NCBI RefSeq assembly: GCF_025751585.1
Contig: NZ_JAOWKX010000007.1
Coordinates: forward strand, 217,838-281,837
Length of the DNA stretch: 64,000 nt
Direction: 5' to 3'
Source: Fluctibacter corallii
Lineage (GTDB): Bacteria > Pseudomonadota > Gammaproteobacteria > Enterobacterales > Alteromonadaceae
Shown here one piece after another: positions 63,942-64,000 of this stretch. The notes beneath the pieces were generated by a model. That model saw nothing but the letters and a program-made list of their open reading frames with translations. It was not told where the DNA came from and searched no databases. Position 1 is the stretch's first letter. Each line of letters opens with the position of its first letter. The translations under genes and the position numbers were made by a program.

Positions 63942-64000
63942 TCACCGCTCTTGGATATACTCTATCAGGCCGCTTGTCTGGTAAGACACATAGTCTAAGA
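63942..64000 (-). CDS. possible 3' end of a gene running off the window
   Basis: Eighteen codons (LDYVSYQTSGLIEYIQER) end in TGA on the minus strand. It could be the C-terminus of a gene beyond the window, since the hairpin follows it by about 25 bases. It is too short to recognise, and the opposite strand is also open here, so the call is weak. Confidence 0.2.
   Translation of the reverse strand, partial: LDYVSYQTSGLIEYIQER

Noticed and set aside
1..64000. CRISPR arrays, rRNA and tRNA genes
   Set aside because: No regularly spaced direct repeats and no cloverleaf or rRNA-like stretches were seen on either strand. A small tRNA could only be excluded by a dedicated search.

Overview
The window looks like chromosomal DNA of a marine gammaproteobacterium of the Alteromonadales (Alteromonas, Glaciecola or a close relative). 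IlvC, YifB/ComM, Can, PyrE, Rph, YicC, ProA and ProB are all close to the E. coli proteins. The rest is typical of that order: a large TonB-dependent receptor, DASH cryptochrome, DUF3014/DUF1285 neighbours, many small lipoproteins and a Cache chemoreceptor. This assignment comes from protein resemblance only. No rRNA, tRNA or CRISPR array was found.

Layout. 1-5.6 kb is a branched-chain amino acid block: the 5' part of ilvE behind a newly read valine-rich leader peptide and attenuator, then a TRIC-type membrane protein, comM/yifB, and the divergent ilvY-ilvC pair with a candidate IlvY operator. 5.6-16 kb holds small regulators and transporters (YciI/HxlR pair, MFS efflux, TonB receptor, carbonic anhydrase, an ECF-type sigma factor with a membrane partner, a DMT exporter). 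16-24 kb holds an M20 peptidase, the proB-proA-phzF operon and an M1 metallopeptidase with a DUF6702 partner. 24-37 kb is mixed housekeeping: photolyase-family protein, VOC enzymes, sterol-desaturase-like protein, amidohydrolase, a small Fur-box-linked operon of unknown function, and tusA-pyrE-rph opposite yicC.

37.2-44.3 kb is an AT-rich accessory island inserted after yicC. It carries a C5 cytosine methyltransferase, a 991-residue protein with two GHKL ATPase modules (an N-terminal MORC/Hsp90-like one and a C-terminal histidine-kinase-like one), a 627-residue receiver-like protein and an HNH nuclease, all closely spaced on one strand. A decayed hipA fragment follows. I read this as a restriction or phage-defence system in which a phosphorelay-like pair may control a nuclease, and it is the best candidate for a little-described system.

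44.5-52.9 kb is a surface-appendage locus: two DUF4402 pilin-like proteins, a PapD-like chaperone and a usher-like outer-membrane protein, followed by SPOR lipoproteins and two FlgO-like lipoproteins. A promoter overlapped and flanked by a perfect 14-bp inverted repeat lies upstream. The usher C-terminus and both SPOR lipoproteins share a C-x2-L-x6-C signature, which suggests they work together.

53-64 kb holds a Cache chemoreceptor, an HD-GYP phosphodiesterase, an alkyltransferase-like protein, TapT, a translationally coupled operon of class D beta-lactamase, FosA and a GNAT acetyltransferase, and a run of small enzymes with an AraC/GyrI regulator. The right edge has a strong hairpin and possibly the end of another gene.
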